DNA of 64,000 nt, taken from NCBI RefSeq assembly GCF_003966125.1, contig NZ_RXMA01000005.1, positions 186,001-250,000 of the forward strand, given 5' to 3'. The position numbers and the translations under genes were made by a program. This DNA is from Azospirillum griseum. Lineage in GTDB: Bacteria > Pseudomonadota > Alphaproteobacteria > Azospirillales > Azospirillaceae. This document shows, piece after piece, positions 20,509 to 29,244 of this stretch (positions within the stretch are counted from its first letter, which is position 1; every line of letters starts with the position of its first letter). The notes below the pieces were generated by a model. The model saw only the letters and a program-made list of their open reading frames with translations. It was not told where the DNA came from and did not search any database.

Positions 20509-20757
20509 TCAGGAGTCCGACGGCGTGCCGGGCGATTGGGGGGCAGGCGTTTGCGGGTCGGTCGTTTCGGGCTGTTGCGTGGGATGGCCGGGGCGGGGCA
20601 GGGCCGACAGCGGCAAGCGACCGGTGGCGACCAGCGCCAGCAACAGCGCCGGGTGCATGGTGTGGGCGGCGCCCGCGACGGGGGTGGCCGACTCCGGACC
20701 GGTGTTCAGCGCCTCGTTGATGCGGGCGAACGCCTCGATGTCCTTGATGTGCAGCAT
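20509..20757 (-). CDS. hypothetical small protein, 82 residues
   Basis: A short frame begins MLHIKDIEAFARINEALNTG and ends in a Pro/Thr/Gln-rich tail. GGGAG sits seven to eight bases before the ATG, and the protein has normal composition in its first 55 residues, which supports real coding. It has no signal peptide or convincing membrane helix, although HPALLLALVATGRLPLS is moderately hydrophobic. I do not recognise a family. It lies 10 bp from the stop of the convergent SDR gene and is transcribed on the same strand as the MFS gene, whose stop is 72 bp upstream of its start. Confidence 0.6.
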   Translation of the reverse strand: MLHIKDIEAFARINEALNTGPESATPVAGAAHTMHPALLLALVATGRLPLSALPRPGHPTQQPETTDPQTPAPQSPGTPSDS

Positions 20758-20829
20758 GATCCGCTCCCTCGGCTCGACATTGTGCGTCGCAGCAAAAGCG
20801 AACCTATCAGCGTTGAGCCGGAAAATCTC

Positions 20830-22158
20830 TCAGTTTGCGGCGTTCTGACGCGGGGCAACCGGTTCCCGCACCCCCAGCATCAGGACAAAACCGATGACGA
20901 AGAAGGCCAAAACCGTGGCCATGCCCGCGCGTTGGCTGGCAAAGGCCTCCGTCGCCAGCCCGAACAGGAACGGTCCGAAAAAGCCGACGAAGCGGCCGGT
21001 CAACCCATACAGGCCGAACATCTCGCCGGTCATGTCCGGCGGCGACAGGCGGGCCATCAACGACCGCCCCGCCGCCTGCGCCGGGCCGAAAAACAGCCCC
21101 AACCCCAGCGCCAGCACCCAGAACCACAGTTTGTCCGTCACCAGCAGCAGCGGCAGGCCGAACAGGGTCATGCCGACCAGTGCCGCCAGGATCACCGGCT
21201 TGGCCCCCGCCCGGTCGTCCATCCAGGCAAAACCGATGGCCCCCGCCCCGGCCACCACGTTCAGGGCGATGGCGAACAGGACGATCTCCTCAAAGCTCAT
21301 GCCGAAGCTGCCCGCCGCGAACAGCCCGCCAAAGGCGGTGATGGTGTTGATGCCGTCGCGGAAAAAGGCGCTGGCGATCAGAAAGCGCAGCGTCTGGCGG
21401 TGCCGCCCGGCCTGCCGCAGGGTGCCGACCAGCGTGGCCACCCCCTCCCGCGTCGCCTGGATCAGGGATTGGCCGTTCGACGGCGCGTCCGGCACCCACA
21501 GAAAATAGGGCAGGGCGAAGATCCCGTACCACAGGGCGACCAGCAGCGCGGTGGCGCGGATGTTGGCCTGCGGCCCCCAGGCGTCCCAACTCAACCCGAA
21601 CAGACCGAACAGCGGGGCCTCGGCCTTCACGAAGCCGAACAGGGCCAGCACCAGACAGGCCAGCCCGCCGAAATAGCCGATGCCCCACCCCCAGCCCGAC
21701 ACCCGCCCCAGCAGACGGGCCGGAACCAGCGCGGGCAGGCTGGCGTTGTAGAAGACGTTGGCCAGTTCGAACGCCACGGTGGCGACCACGACGCAGACCA
21801 GCGCGAACAGCGCGTCGGCGGGATCGGGCCGCACCCACCACAGCGCGGCGCTGAACGCCACCGTCACCCCGGTGAACAGGGCCATCCAGGGTTTGCGCCG
21901 CCCGTGCCGGTCGGCAATCGCCCCCAACAGCGGGCTGAGCAGGGCGATGGCGACCCCGGCCAGGGTCATCGCCGCGCTCCAACGCGCGGTTCCTTCCACC
22001 GGATCGCCCACCACGCCACGGGCGAAATAGACGGAAAAGACAAAGGTGGTGATGATGGTGTTGTAGGCGGAGTTCGCCCAATCATACAGGCACCAGGACG
22101 CAACCGCCCGGCGGTTGAGGGGGGCCGGGGTTTGGGACGGGGGAGCCACCCCGCTCAC
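20830..22158 (-). CDS. MFS transporter, UMF1 / Atg22-like family
   Basis: The 442-residue protein has about twelve membrane segments. It opens with RRAVASWCLYDWANSAYNTI, the signature of UMF1 (unknown major facilitator 1 / Atg22-like) transporters, and contains the MFS loop IADRHGRRKPW between helices 2 and 3. Atg22 relatives export amino acids from yeast vacuoles; bacterial substrates are not established. The start is GTG at 22158, overlapping the TGA of the upstream methyltransferase gene as GTGA, so the two are translationally coupled. Confidence 0.9.
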   Translation of the reverse strand: MSGVAPPSQTPAPLNRRAVASWCLYDWANSAYNTIITTFVFSVYFARGVVGDPVEGTARWSAAMTLAGVAIALLSPLLGAIADRHGRRKPWMALFTGVTVAFSAALWWVRPDPADALFALVCVVVATVAFELANVFYNASLPALVPARLLGRVSGWGWGIGYFGGLACLVLALFGFVKAEAPLFGLFGLSWDAWGPQANIRATALLVALWYGIFALPYFLWVPDAPSNGQSLIQATREGVATLVGTLRQAGRHRQTLRFLIASAFFRDGINTITAFGGLFAAGSFGMSFEEIVLFAIALNVVAGAGAIGFAWMDDRAGAKPVILAALVGMTLFGLPLLLVTDKLWFWVLALGLGLFFGPAQAAGRSLMARLSPPDMTGEMFGLYGLTGRFVGFFGPFLFGLATEAFASQRAGMATVLAFFVIGFVLMLGVREPVAPRQNAAN

Positions 22159-23792
22159 CCGCCGATGCCGAACGAGATCTGGTTGTTGTCGTAACGGGCG
22201 ACGACGGTCAGGCGGTCGCCGGGGCGGACCTTGATCGGCAGCTCCAGGAAGGTCATCGCCTGTTTCCAGTGGTTGGTCCGCGACAGGCTTTCGGACTTGT
22301 AGACCACCTCATCGTCCATGAAGAGGTCGAACCAGAAGGCGACGCCGTGGCAGGTGCCCTCCGCCGTCACCGTGACCGCGATCTCCTCTTCGCCCTCCTC
22401 CGGCATGTTGCGGGTGAAGTCGAAATCCAGCGCGGTGAAGCGGTCGGACAGCGGGGTGTGGGCATCGGCGGCCAGATCGATCTGCTGATAGCCGGGGGAG
22501 CGGAAGACGTCGAAGGCCGACATGTCGAAGCCGTCGATGCGCTCCACCGGGTTGATGCGCGCCAGCTCCGGCGTTTCCACCAGCATGGCGTAGACGGTGG
22601 AGGCGCGCGGGATGATGGCACCGCCGGGCTTCACCAGATGGGTGCGGGCGTGTTGCAGGACCGACAGCATGCGCGGGGCCAGCATGCCGATGTTGATGAG
22701 TTCGGACACGAAGACGTCGGCCTTTTCCGGCAAATCGCCGTCCTCGCCCACGGTCAATTGCGTGGACAGGCGCGGCACGACGCTGATGCGGTCGGCGTAG
22801 CCGTTGCGGGCGACGGTTTCCTTGGCCACACGGGCCAGGATCGGGTTCACCTCGCAGGTGACGACCTGTTTGGCCCCGGCGCGGGCGGCCATCATCGACA
22901 CGATGCCCGATCCGGTCCCGATCTCCAGCACCAGCGAGTCCGGCGTCACCGCCCGTTCCAGCGCGTGCTTGTAGGCGTCGTTGCGCTCGAAATCATTGAT
23001 CATCGGCAGATGCCAGCCGGGGACCGCGCTGGAGTAGATCAGGCGGCGGGTGAACTGGATCATCGGGTGATCGGGGGCCTGTTCGCGCGCCGCCTCGATC
23101 GCGTCGATGGCCTCGGACGCGCGATCCAGGCTTTGCAGCGCGTGGGCCAAGCCGACCTGGGCGGGGACGAAGCGCGGGGCCGCCTCCAGCACCTTGCGGA
23201 ACGATTGCTCGGCCATTTCCAGACGCCCTTGGGTGGAGAGCAGTTCGGCCAGGCTGTAATGAACGTCCAGATAATCGGGGGCCAGTTCCAGCGCCTTGCC
23301 GAAATGCTGTTCCGCCGCCTCCAGGTCGCCCAGTTCGCGCAGGGTGGCGGCGAGGAAATGATGCATCTCCGGCGCGTTGTCCTTCAGCGCCAGCGCGGCG
23401 CGGAAGCTCTCGGCGGCTTCCTCCAGCCGTCCCAGCGCCTTCAGCGCGTTGCCAAGATTGCCGTGCAGTTCCGGGTAACGGTCGTTCACCGCCAGACCGG
23501 CGCGAAAGGCGGCCTCCGCCTCCGTCGCGCGACCCAGTTGGAACAGCAGGCTGCCCCGGCTGTTGTGAAAGGACGCGTCGGTGTCCAGCTCGGCAATCGC
23601 CTCGGTGAACAGGGCCAGCGCGTCGTCCGGGTGGCCGGTGTGGGCGGCGACCAGCCCCAGCAGATGGACCGCCTGCGCGTCGTGCGGGTTGACGGCCAGC
23701 ATCGCCCGGCACGCGGCTTCCGCCCCTGCCAAATCGTTGGCCCGGAACAGACGGGCCGCGTCGAGCAGGGTGGGGGCGGGCGTGTCGGTCAT
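22155..23792 (-). CDS. TPR-repeat protein fused to a PRMT-like methyltransferase
   Basis: The 545-residue protein combines about seven tetratricopeptide repeats (residues 10-245) with a class I methyltransferase domain. SAM motif I is VLEIGTGSGIVSMMAARAG (about 295-313) and the acidic post-I residue is in TCEVNP. The C-terminal beta-barrel carries the THW-type loop RTNHWKQAM, as in protein arginine methyltransferases. The usual double-Glu loop of PRMTs is reduced to one Glu (FVSELINIGML), so arginine specificity is doubtful. The start at 23792 has GGAG nine bases upstream; a GTG at 23819 would add nine residues. It is coupled to the UMF1 transporter. Confidence 0.87.
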   Translation of the reverse strand: MTDTPAPTLLDAARLFRANDLAGAEAACRAMLAVNPHDAQAVHLLGLVAAHTGHPDDALALFTEAIAELDTDASFHNSRGSLLFQLGRATEAEAAFRAGLAVNDRYPELHGNLGNALKALGRLEEAAESFRAALALKDNAPEMHHFLAATLRELGDLEAAEQHFGKALELAPDYLDVHYSLAELLSTQGRLEMAEQSFRKVLEAAPRFVPAQVGLAHALQSLDRASEAIDAIEAAREQAPDHPMIQFTRRLIYSSAVPGWHLPMINDFERNDAYKHALERAVTPDSLVLEIGTGSGIVSMMAARAGAKQVVTCEVNPILARVAKETVARNGYADRISVVPRLSTQLTVGEDGDLPEKADVFVSELINIGMLAPRMLSVLQHARTHLVKPGGAIIPRASTVYAMLVETPELARINPVERIDGFDMSAFDVFRSPGYQQIDLAADAHTPLSDRFTALDFDFTRNMPEEGEEEIAVTVTAEGTCHGVAFWFDLFMDDEVVYKSESLSRTNHWKQAMTFLELPIKVRPGDRLTVVARYDNNQISFGIGG

Positions 23793-24012
23793 CGCGGCGG
23801 CTCCGGTCGGCAAAGGCACGAAGGTGATGCCCGCACCATAGCGGGAATTTCCCCATGGCTACAGCGTTTCAATGCGGCGGGGACGGCGGCAAGGATCGGG
23901 TCAAGTCCTTGGTGTTTGACGCAAATACCGTTCATCCACGCGCGGTGATTGCGTTGGGGCGATTATCTCCGTCACAGTTCGCGCAATGGATGATTGCAGC
24001 GGGGAGGATGGG

Positions 24013-25584
24013 ATGAACGGGGTGTTTGCGCGTTGGGCCAGCCCGGCGCTGGCGGCGATTCTGCTGGCGGGCTGCGCCACCACCACGATGGGGCCGACCG
24101 TGACGACGGTCCTGCCCAAGGACGACGCCCAGCCCGCCGTCGCCGCCGACTCGGCGGCCGCGCGGCGGTTCGAGGCGGTGCGCCACAGCCCGCCGGAGCT
24201 GCGCGCCTTCCTCTACCGCATGCCCAAGGGGGCCGATCTCCACAGCCACCTGACCGGCGCGGTCTATGCCGAAACCTATCTGCGGCTGGCGCAGGCGGGC
24301 AATCTCTGCTTCAACGTCGCGGCGAAATCCCTGGTCGCCCCGACCCAGGAGAAGCCCTGCGGAACCACCAAGGACAGCCCGCAACCGGCGGCCAGCGTGG
24401 TCATCGGTGACAGCGTGCTCTACCCGATGGCGCTGGACGCCCTGTCCACCCGCGACGCGCTGCCCATTTCCGGCTACAGCCTGCACGACCAGTTCTTTGC
24501 CACCTTTGGCCGGTTCAGCGCGGCGACCGGCTCCACCGGCGATCTGCTGGCCGAGGTGGTGGACCGCGCCGGGCGGCAGGGCGAACAGCATGTCGAGCTG
24601 ATGGTGTCCTTCCGGACCTGGGCCGCCGCCAACATCGGCAAGGCCACGCCCTGGACCGGCAGCGTGCCCCAGATGGCCGACACGCTGACCGCCGCCGGTC
24701 TGTCCGCTCTGGTGCCACAGGCCAAGCAGGACATCGACGCGGCGGAAGCGCGGATGCGCAGCCTGCTGGGCTGCGGCACCCCGGCGGCCAAACCCGGCTG
24801 CGGTGTGTCGGTGCGCTACATCCAACAGGTGTCGCGCACGCAGGCCCCCAGCCCGGTGCTGGCCGTCACCCTGTTCAACGCCATGCTCGCCGCACAGGAA
24901 CCGCGCGTCGTCGGCCTGAACTACGTCGCGCCGGAAGACAACCCGGTGGCGCTGGCCGACTACGACCTGCACATGGCGATGATCGCCGAAACCCGCCGCC
25001 GCTTCCCCGACACCAACGTCGCCCTGCACGCCGGTGAACTGACGCTGGGGCTGGTCCCGCCGGAGGAGCTGCGCAACCACATCCGCAAGGCGGTGGAGAT
25101 CGCCGGGGCCAAGCGCATCGGCCATGGCGTCGATCTGATGTATGAGGACGACCCGCAGGGCCTGCTGCGCCAGATGGCGGCGCGCAAGGTCGCGGTGGAA
25201 ATCAACCTGACCAGCAACGACGTGATCCTGGGGGTGGCGGGCAAGGACCACCCCTTCCCGATCTACCGCGCGGCGGGGGTGCCGACGGTGATCTCCACCG
25301 ACGACGAGGGCGTCAGCCGCATCGACCTGACCAACGAGCTGGAGCGCGGCGTCACCGAATTCGGCCTTGGCTATGGCGATCTGGTCCGTCTGGCCCGCAC
25401 CAGCCTGGAACACAGCTTCCTGCCCGGTGACAGCCTGTGGTCGGCCCGGCTCTGCACCGTGGGCGAAGCGCCGTCGGCGGCCTGCCAGGGCCTGTTGGAC
25501 CGCAGCGACAAGGCCAAACGGCAATGGGCGTTGGAAGAGGCGCTGCGCCGCTTCGACCACGAGGTTGCCGAAGGCAAGATCTGA
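24013..25584 (+). CDS. adenosine-deaminase-like lipoprotein (ADGF type)
   Basis: The 523-residue protein begins with a lipoprotein signal ending in LLAGC (lipidated Cys21), so it should sit in the periplasm attached to a membrane. The body has the adenosine deaminase metal and catalytic motifs in order: KGADLHSHLTG, VALHAGEL, KRIGHGVDL and STDDEGVS. That set supports deamination of adenosine or a related purine outside the cytoplasm, possibly for nucleoside scavenging, as in secreted ADGF/CECR1-type enzymes. Compared with cytoplasmic Add (about 340 residues) it has an added N-terminal region and an insertion with four Cys between the first two motifs. GGGGAGG precedes the start. A 26-bp tandem duplication covers its stop codon. 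Confidence 0.9.
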   Translation: MNGVFARWASPALAAILLAGCATTTMGPTVTTVLPKDDAQPAVAADSAAARRFEAVRHSPPELRAFLYRMPKGADLHSHLTGAVYAETYLRLAQAGNLCFNVAAKSLVAPTQEKPCGTTKDSPQPAASVVIGDSVLYPMALDALSTRDALPISGYSLHDQFFATFGRFSAATGSTGDLLAEVVDRAGRQGEQHVELMVSFRTWAAANIGKATPWTGSVPQMADTLTAAGLSALVPQAKQDIDAAEARMRSLLGCGTPAAKPGCGVSVRYIQQVSRTQAPSPVLAVTLFNAMLAAQEPRVVGLNYVAPEDNPVALADYDLHMAMIAETRRRFPDTNVALHAGELTLGLVPPEELRNHIRKAVEIAGAKRIGHGVDLMYEDDPQGLLRQMAARKVAVEINLTSNDVILGVAGKDHPFPIYRAAGVPTVISTDDEGVSRIDLTNELERGVTEFGLGYGDLVRLARTSLEHSFLPGDSLWSARLCTVGEAPSAACQGLLDRSDKAKRQWALEEALRRFDHEVAEGKI

Positions 25585-25616
25585 AGAAACTTGCCGAGGG
25601 CAAGATCTGAAGAAAC
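25565..25616. repeat. 26-bp tandem duplication across the stop codon of the ADA-like gene
   Basis: Bases 25565-25590 and 25591-25616 are the same 26-bp unit with one A/G difference. The first copy contains the last codons and the TGA (25582-25584); the second repeats them after the stop. Confidence 0.95.
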
Positions 25617-25620
25617 AGAA

Positions 25621-25646
25621 CGGGGGCTGCGTTGCCGCAGCCCCCG
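25621..25646 (-). terminator. terminator hairpin between the ADA-like gene and ppa
   Basis: CGGGGGCTGCG (25621-25631) pairs perfectly over 11 bp with CGCAGCCCCCG (25636-25646) around TTGC. Read on the minus strand it is followed by a T-rich tail (TTCTGTTTCTTC), so it mainly serves ppa. On the plus strand there is no T tract, though it may still help end the ADA-like transcript. Confidence 0.75.
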
Positions 25647-25677
25647 GTTCCGCGTCGCCTTGCGGCTCAACCGTCGA

Positions 25678-26235
25678 TCAGACGACCACGCCCGGCTTGC
25701 CCTGGTTCGCGTCGTTCGCGCGGGCCAGACCCTCTTCGATCAGCTTGGCGGCGGCCTCGGCATCGCCCCAACCCTTGGTCTTCACCCATTTGTTCTTTTC
25801 GAGATCCTTGTAGTGCTCGAAGAAGTGGGCGATCTGGCGGACCAGAATCTCCGGCAGATCGGTGTAGTTCTTCACGTCGCTGTAGAAGGGGTGGAGCTTG
25901 TCCACCGGAACGGCCAGCAGCTTTTCGTCGATGCCGGCTTCGTCTTCCATGTACAGCACGCCGATCGGGCGCGAGCGCAGGATCGCCCCCGGAACGACCG
26001 GGACCTGACCGATGACGCAGACATCCACCGGGTCGCCGTCGCCCGACAGGGTGTGCGGGATGAAGCCGTAGTTGCAGGGATAGTACATCGCCGTGTGCAG
26101 GAAACGGTCGACGAACACCGCGCCCGATTCCTTGTCGACTTCGTACTTCACCGGATCGCCACCGACCGGGATTTCGATGACGACGTTCACATCCCAGGGC
26201 GGGTTCTTGCCCACGGCAACCTTGCTCAGATCCAT
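25678..26235 (-). CDS. ppa: inorganic pyrophosphatase (family I)
   Basis: The 185-residue protein matches soluble family I pyrophosphatases. It has the substrate-site segments KYEVDKESGAVFVDR and YPCNYGFIP, and the metal-binding signature DGDPVDVCV. It hydrolyses pyrophosphate to two phosphates in the cytoplasm and so drives biosynthetic reactions. The ATG at 26235 has GAGAGAAG just upstream and gives the family N-terminus MDLSKVAVG. It is divergent from the YejA-like gene with a 150-bp gap. Confidence 0.97.
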   Translation of the reverse strand: MDLSKVAVGKNPPWDVNVVIEIPVGGDPVKYEVDKESGAVFVDRFLHTAMYYPCNYGFIPHTLSGDGDPVDVCVIGQVPVVPGAILRSRPIGVLYMEDEAGIDEKLLAVPVDKLHPFYSDVKNYTDLPEILVRQIAHFFEHYKDLEKNKWVKTKGWGDAEAAAKLIEEGLARANDANQGKPGVVV

Positions 26236-26385
26236 CTTCTCTCGTCCTTCGACTGGCGTAACAGGGCACGTTTTTCTTGGGCGCCGACGCGAAGACCGGC
26301 ACCGCCGGGGGCGGAGTTTAGGCGCAAGCGCGCCCAAGGCCAAGGCACTCTTGCGCGGGTGCGGCAAAGGAGCAACCTTGACGCC

Positions 26386-28224
26386 ATGATCCGCTCCCTC
26401 CTCCTCGCCCTGGCGCTGCTGGCCGCCCCCGGCGGTGCCATCGCCGCGCCGCCGTCCATTGCGGCCAGCACCGTCCCGCCCGACACGGCCACCCACGGCA
26501 TCGCCATGCACGGCGATCTGCGGCTGCCGCCGGATTTCGCCGCGCTGCCCTACGTCAACCCCGACGCGCCCAAGGGCGGGACCATCCGGCAGGCCGTGAC
26601 CGGGTCTTTCGACTCGCTGCACCCGCACATCGTCAAGGGCGTTCCGGTCCAGGGGCTGGGCTTCACCTTTGAAACCCTGCTGACGCGGTCGTGGGACGAG
26701 CCGTTCTCGCTGTATGGCCTGCTGGCCGACCGGCTGGAGGTGGCCCCCGACCGCTCCGCCGTGACCTTCCACATCAACCGGCTGGCGCGCTGGCACGATG
26801 GGACTCCGGTGACGGCGGCGGATGTCCTGTTCTCGCTGGAGATCCAGCGGGTGCACGGCACGCCGAACCGGCGGCTGTTCTACGCCAAGGTGGCGCGGGC
26901 CGAGGCGCTGGATGCGCAAACCGTCCGTTTCGTCTTCGCCGCGAACGAGGATGGCGGCATCGACCGGGAAATGCCGCTGCTGATGGGGCTGATGCCGATC
27001 CACAGCAAGGCGTGGTGGGCGGACAAGCCGTTCGACCGCACGACGCTGGACCCGATCCTGGGCAGCGGCCCCTATCGGGTGGCGGCGGTCGATGCCGGTC
27101 GGCGCGTGGTGTACGAGCGGATTCCCGATTATTGGGGCCGCGATCTGCCGATCCGGCGCGGCCAGTTCAACGCCGACTGGTTGGAGTATGTCTATTACCG
27201 CGACGACTCGGTCGCGCTCGAAGCCTTCAAGGCGGGAGAGGGCGACATCCGCCGCGAGATCGATCCGGCCAAATGGGCAACCGGCTACGACGGCCCGGCC
27301 CTGCGCGACGGGCGGATCGAGCGGGAGGAACTGGCCCACCGCCGCCCCGACGCGGCGCGTGGCCTGATCTTCAACACCCGCCGCCCGCTGTTCGCCGATG
27401 TCCGGGTGCGGCAGGCCCTTGGCATGGCCACCGATTTCGCCTGGATTGGGCGCACCCTGTTCCACAACGCGCTGACCCGCACCGCCAGCCACTACCCGAA
27501 CTCCGAACTGGCCGCCCAGGGCGTGCCGCAGGGGGCGGAACTGGCCGCGCTGGAGCCGTTCCGCGACCGGCTGCCGCCCGCGCTGTTCACCCAGCCCTTT
27601 GCCCTGCCCATCACCGACGGCAGCGGCCCGGCGGGCGCGCGGGCCAACCGGCGGGCGGCGCTGCGCCTGCTGGCCGAGGCGGGGTGGACGATCCGCGAGG
27701 GGCGTCTGACCAACGCGGAGGGCCAGCCCTTTGTCTTCGAAATCTTGCTGTCCGATCCGGCGGACGAACGGGTGGCGCTGGAGTTCGCCCGCTCGCTCGA
27801 CGGGTTGGGCATCGCCGCCCGCGTCCGCGCGGTGGACAACGCCCAGTTCCAGGCCCGCTTGGACCGCTTCGACTTCGACATGGTGGTGCGCTGGTGGGCG
27901 TCCAGCCTGTCACCGGGCAACGAGCAGCTTTACTATTACGGCTCCGCCGCCGCCGGGCAGGAGGGCAGCCGCAATCTGGCGGGCATCCGCGACCCGGCGG
28001 TGGACGCCATCGCCCAATCCATCGCGGAGGCGACGACGCGCGCCGATCTGGTGGCGCGGGTCCACGCGCTCGACCGCGTTCTGATGTGGGGGCAATACAT
28101 GGTTCCGCTGTTTTACAGCCCGGTGGACCGTCTGGCCCACTGGTCCCACCTGCGCCGCCCCGCCGTCACCCCGCTCTATGGCCCGCTGATCGAAAGCTGG
28201 TGGGTGGATCCGGCCAGACGGTAA
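26386..28224 (+). CDS. extracellular solute-binding protein family 5, YejA-like
   Basis: The 612-residue protein has a clear Sec signal peptide (MIRSLLLALALLAAPGGAIA) followed by a type II periplasmic-binding fold of the peptide/opine/nickel class. The opening ALPYVNPDAPKGGTIRQAV and the sequence RGLIFNTRRPLF are typical of YejA, the binding protein for microcin C-type and other oligopeptides. AAAGGAG lies upstream of the ATG, somewhat far from it. No permease or ATPase gene adjoins it. The only peptide-type transporter in the window is the 6.2-9.5 kb operon, whose ATPase is degenerate, so its partner is probably elsewhere. Confidence 0.9.
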   Translation: MIRSLLLALALLAAPGGAIAAPPSIAASTVPPDTATHGIAMHGDLRLPPDFAALPYVNPDAPKGGTIRQAVTGSFDSLHPHIVKGVPVQGLGFTFETLLTRSWDEPFSLYGLLADRLEVAPDRSAVTFHINRLARWHDGTPVTAADVLFSLEIQRVHGTPNRRLFYAKVARAEALDAQTVRFVFAANEDGGIDREMPLLMGLMPIHSKAWWADKPFDRTTLDPILGSGPYRVAAVDAGRRVVYERIPDYWGRDLPIRRGQFNADWLEYVYYRDDSVALEAFKAGEGDIRREIDPAKWATGYDGPALRDGRIEREELAHRRPDAARGLIFNTRRPLFADVRVRQALGMATDFAWIGRTLFHNALTRTASHYPNSELAAQGVPQGAELAALEPFRDRLPPALFTQPFALPITDGSGPAGARANRRAALRLLAEAGWTIREGRLTNAEGQPFVFEILLSDPADERVALEFARSLDGLGIAARVRAVDNAQFQARLDRFDFDMVVRWWASSLSPGNEQLYYYGSAAAGQEGSRNLAGIRDPAVDAIAQSIAEATTRADLVARVHALDRVLMWGQYMVPLFYSPVDRLAHWSHLRRPAVTPLYGPLIESWWVDPARR

Positions 28225-28251
28225 CAGAGAGAGGCGGTATGAGAGGGGCGG

Positions 28252-29244
28252 TTACAGCCAGCCGCGCCGCCGGAAATACCAGAGCGGGCCGACCGCCGAC
28301 AGCACCATCAGCAGGATCGCCATCGGGTAGCCGTATTCCCAATCCAGTTCGGGCATGTGTTTGAAATTCATGCCATAGGCCGAGGCGATCAGGGTCGGCG
28401 GCATCAGGGCGACGGCGACGACCGAGAAGATCTTGATGATGGCGTTCTGTTCGATGTTGATGAGGCCCAGCGTGGCGTCGAGCAGGAAATTCGCCTCGTG
28501 CGCCAGGAAACCGGCGTGCTCGTTCAGCGACCGCAAGTCGCGCGTCATCGTCTTCAGCGCGGTTTTCTGGTCCTTGGTCAGCCGCCCGCCGCTGACGGAG
28601 GTGAGGAACACCACCAGACGGTCCAGACCGGCCAGACTGTCGCGCACCTTGTGGGTCAGGTCGCCCGCCCGGCCGATGCCGCGCAGCACGTCCTGCAACT
28701 CGTCGGGCTTCTTGGCCGCCTTGCCAAAGCCGCCGCTGTCCAGCGAATCGTCGAAAATCCGGGTGGACAGCTCGTCGATGCGGCCGCCGACCAGCTCCAG
28801 CACGTCGGCCACCCGGTCGATCACCGCGTCGAGCAGGCCGAACAGCGCCGTTTCGCTCGACGCCAGCAACTCCGGCTGGCGGACGCAGCGGGCGGCGAAG
28901 GTGATGACCGGCAGCGGTTCGGTGTAGCGCAGGGTGATGAGGTGGCGCGGCGTCAGGACAAAGGTCAGCTCCCCCTGTTCGGGGTGGGGGGAGGTGGCGC
29001 GCGAGATGATTGGCGAGGTCATGTAAACGCCGTCGCCTTCGGTGTAGAGCTGGCTCGACGCCTCGATCTCGCGCATTTCCGCGCGGGTCGGCAGGTCGCA
29101 ACCGGTCAGCGCGCCGACATGGGCGCGCTCCTCCTCGTCCGGGCGCAGCAGGTCGATCCACACCGCGTCGGGCGGCAGCGCCTCGCCCAGCGCCAAGGGC
29201 TGGCGGACGACGCGGCCATCGACGCGGGTGTGAACCGTAATCAC
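28252..29244 (-). CDS. corA: CorA-family magnesium/cobalt transporter
   Basis: The 330-residue protein has a long cytoplasmic domain followed by two C-terminal membrane helices, with the diagnostic [13 protein letters not shown] between them (GMN pore motif plus the MPEL loop). CorA pentamers let Mg2+ and some Co2+/Ni2+ enter along the gradient; some relatives (ZntB) move Zn2+ instead, and the exact ion cannot be decided here. The start is GTG at 29244, overlapping the folD stop as GTGA, so it is translationally coupled to folD. Confidence 0.93.
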   Translation of the reverse strand: MITVHTRVDGRVVRQPLALGEALPPDAVWIDLLRPDEEERAHVGALTGCDLPTRAEMREIEASSQLYTEGDGVYMTSPIISRATSPHPEQGELTFVLTPRHLITLRYTEPLPVITFAARCVRQPELLASSETALFGLLDAVIDRVADVLELVGGRIDELSTRIFDDSLDSGGFGKAAKKPDELQDVLRGIGRAGDLTHKVRDSLAGLDRLVVFLTSVSGGRLTKDQKTALKTMTRDLRSLNEHAGFLAHEANFLLDATLGLINIEQNAIIKIFSVVAVALMPPTLIASAYGMNFKHMPELDWEYGYPMAILLMVLSAVGPLWYFRRRGWL

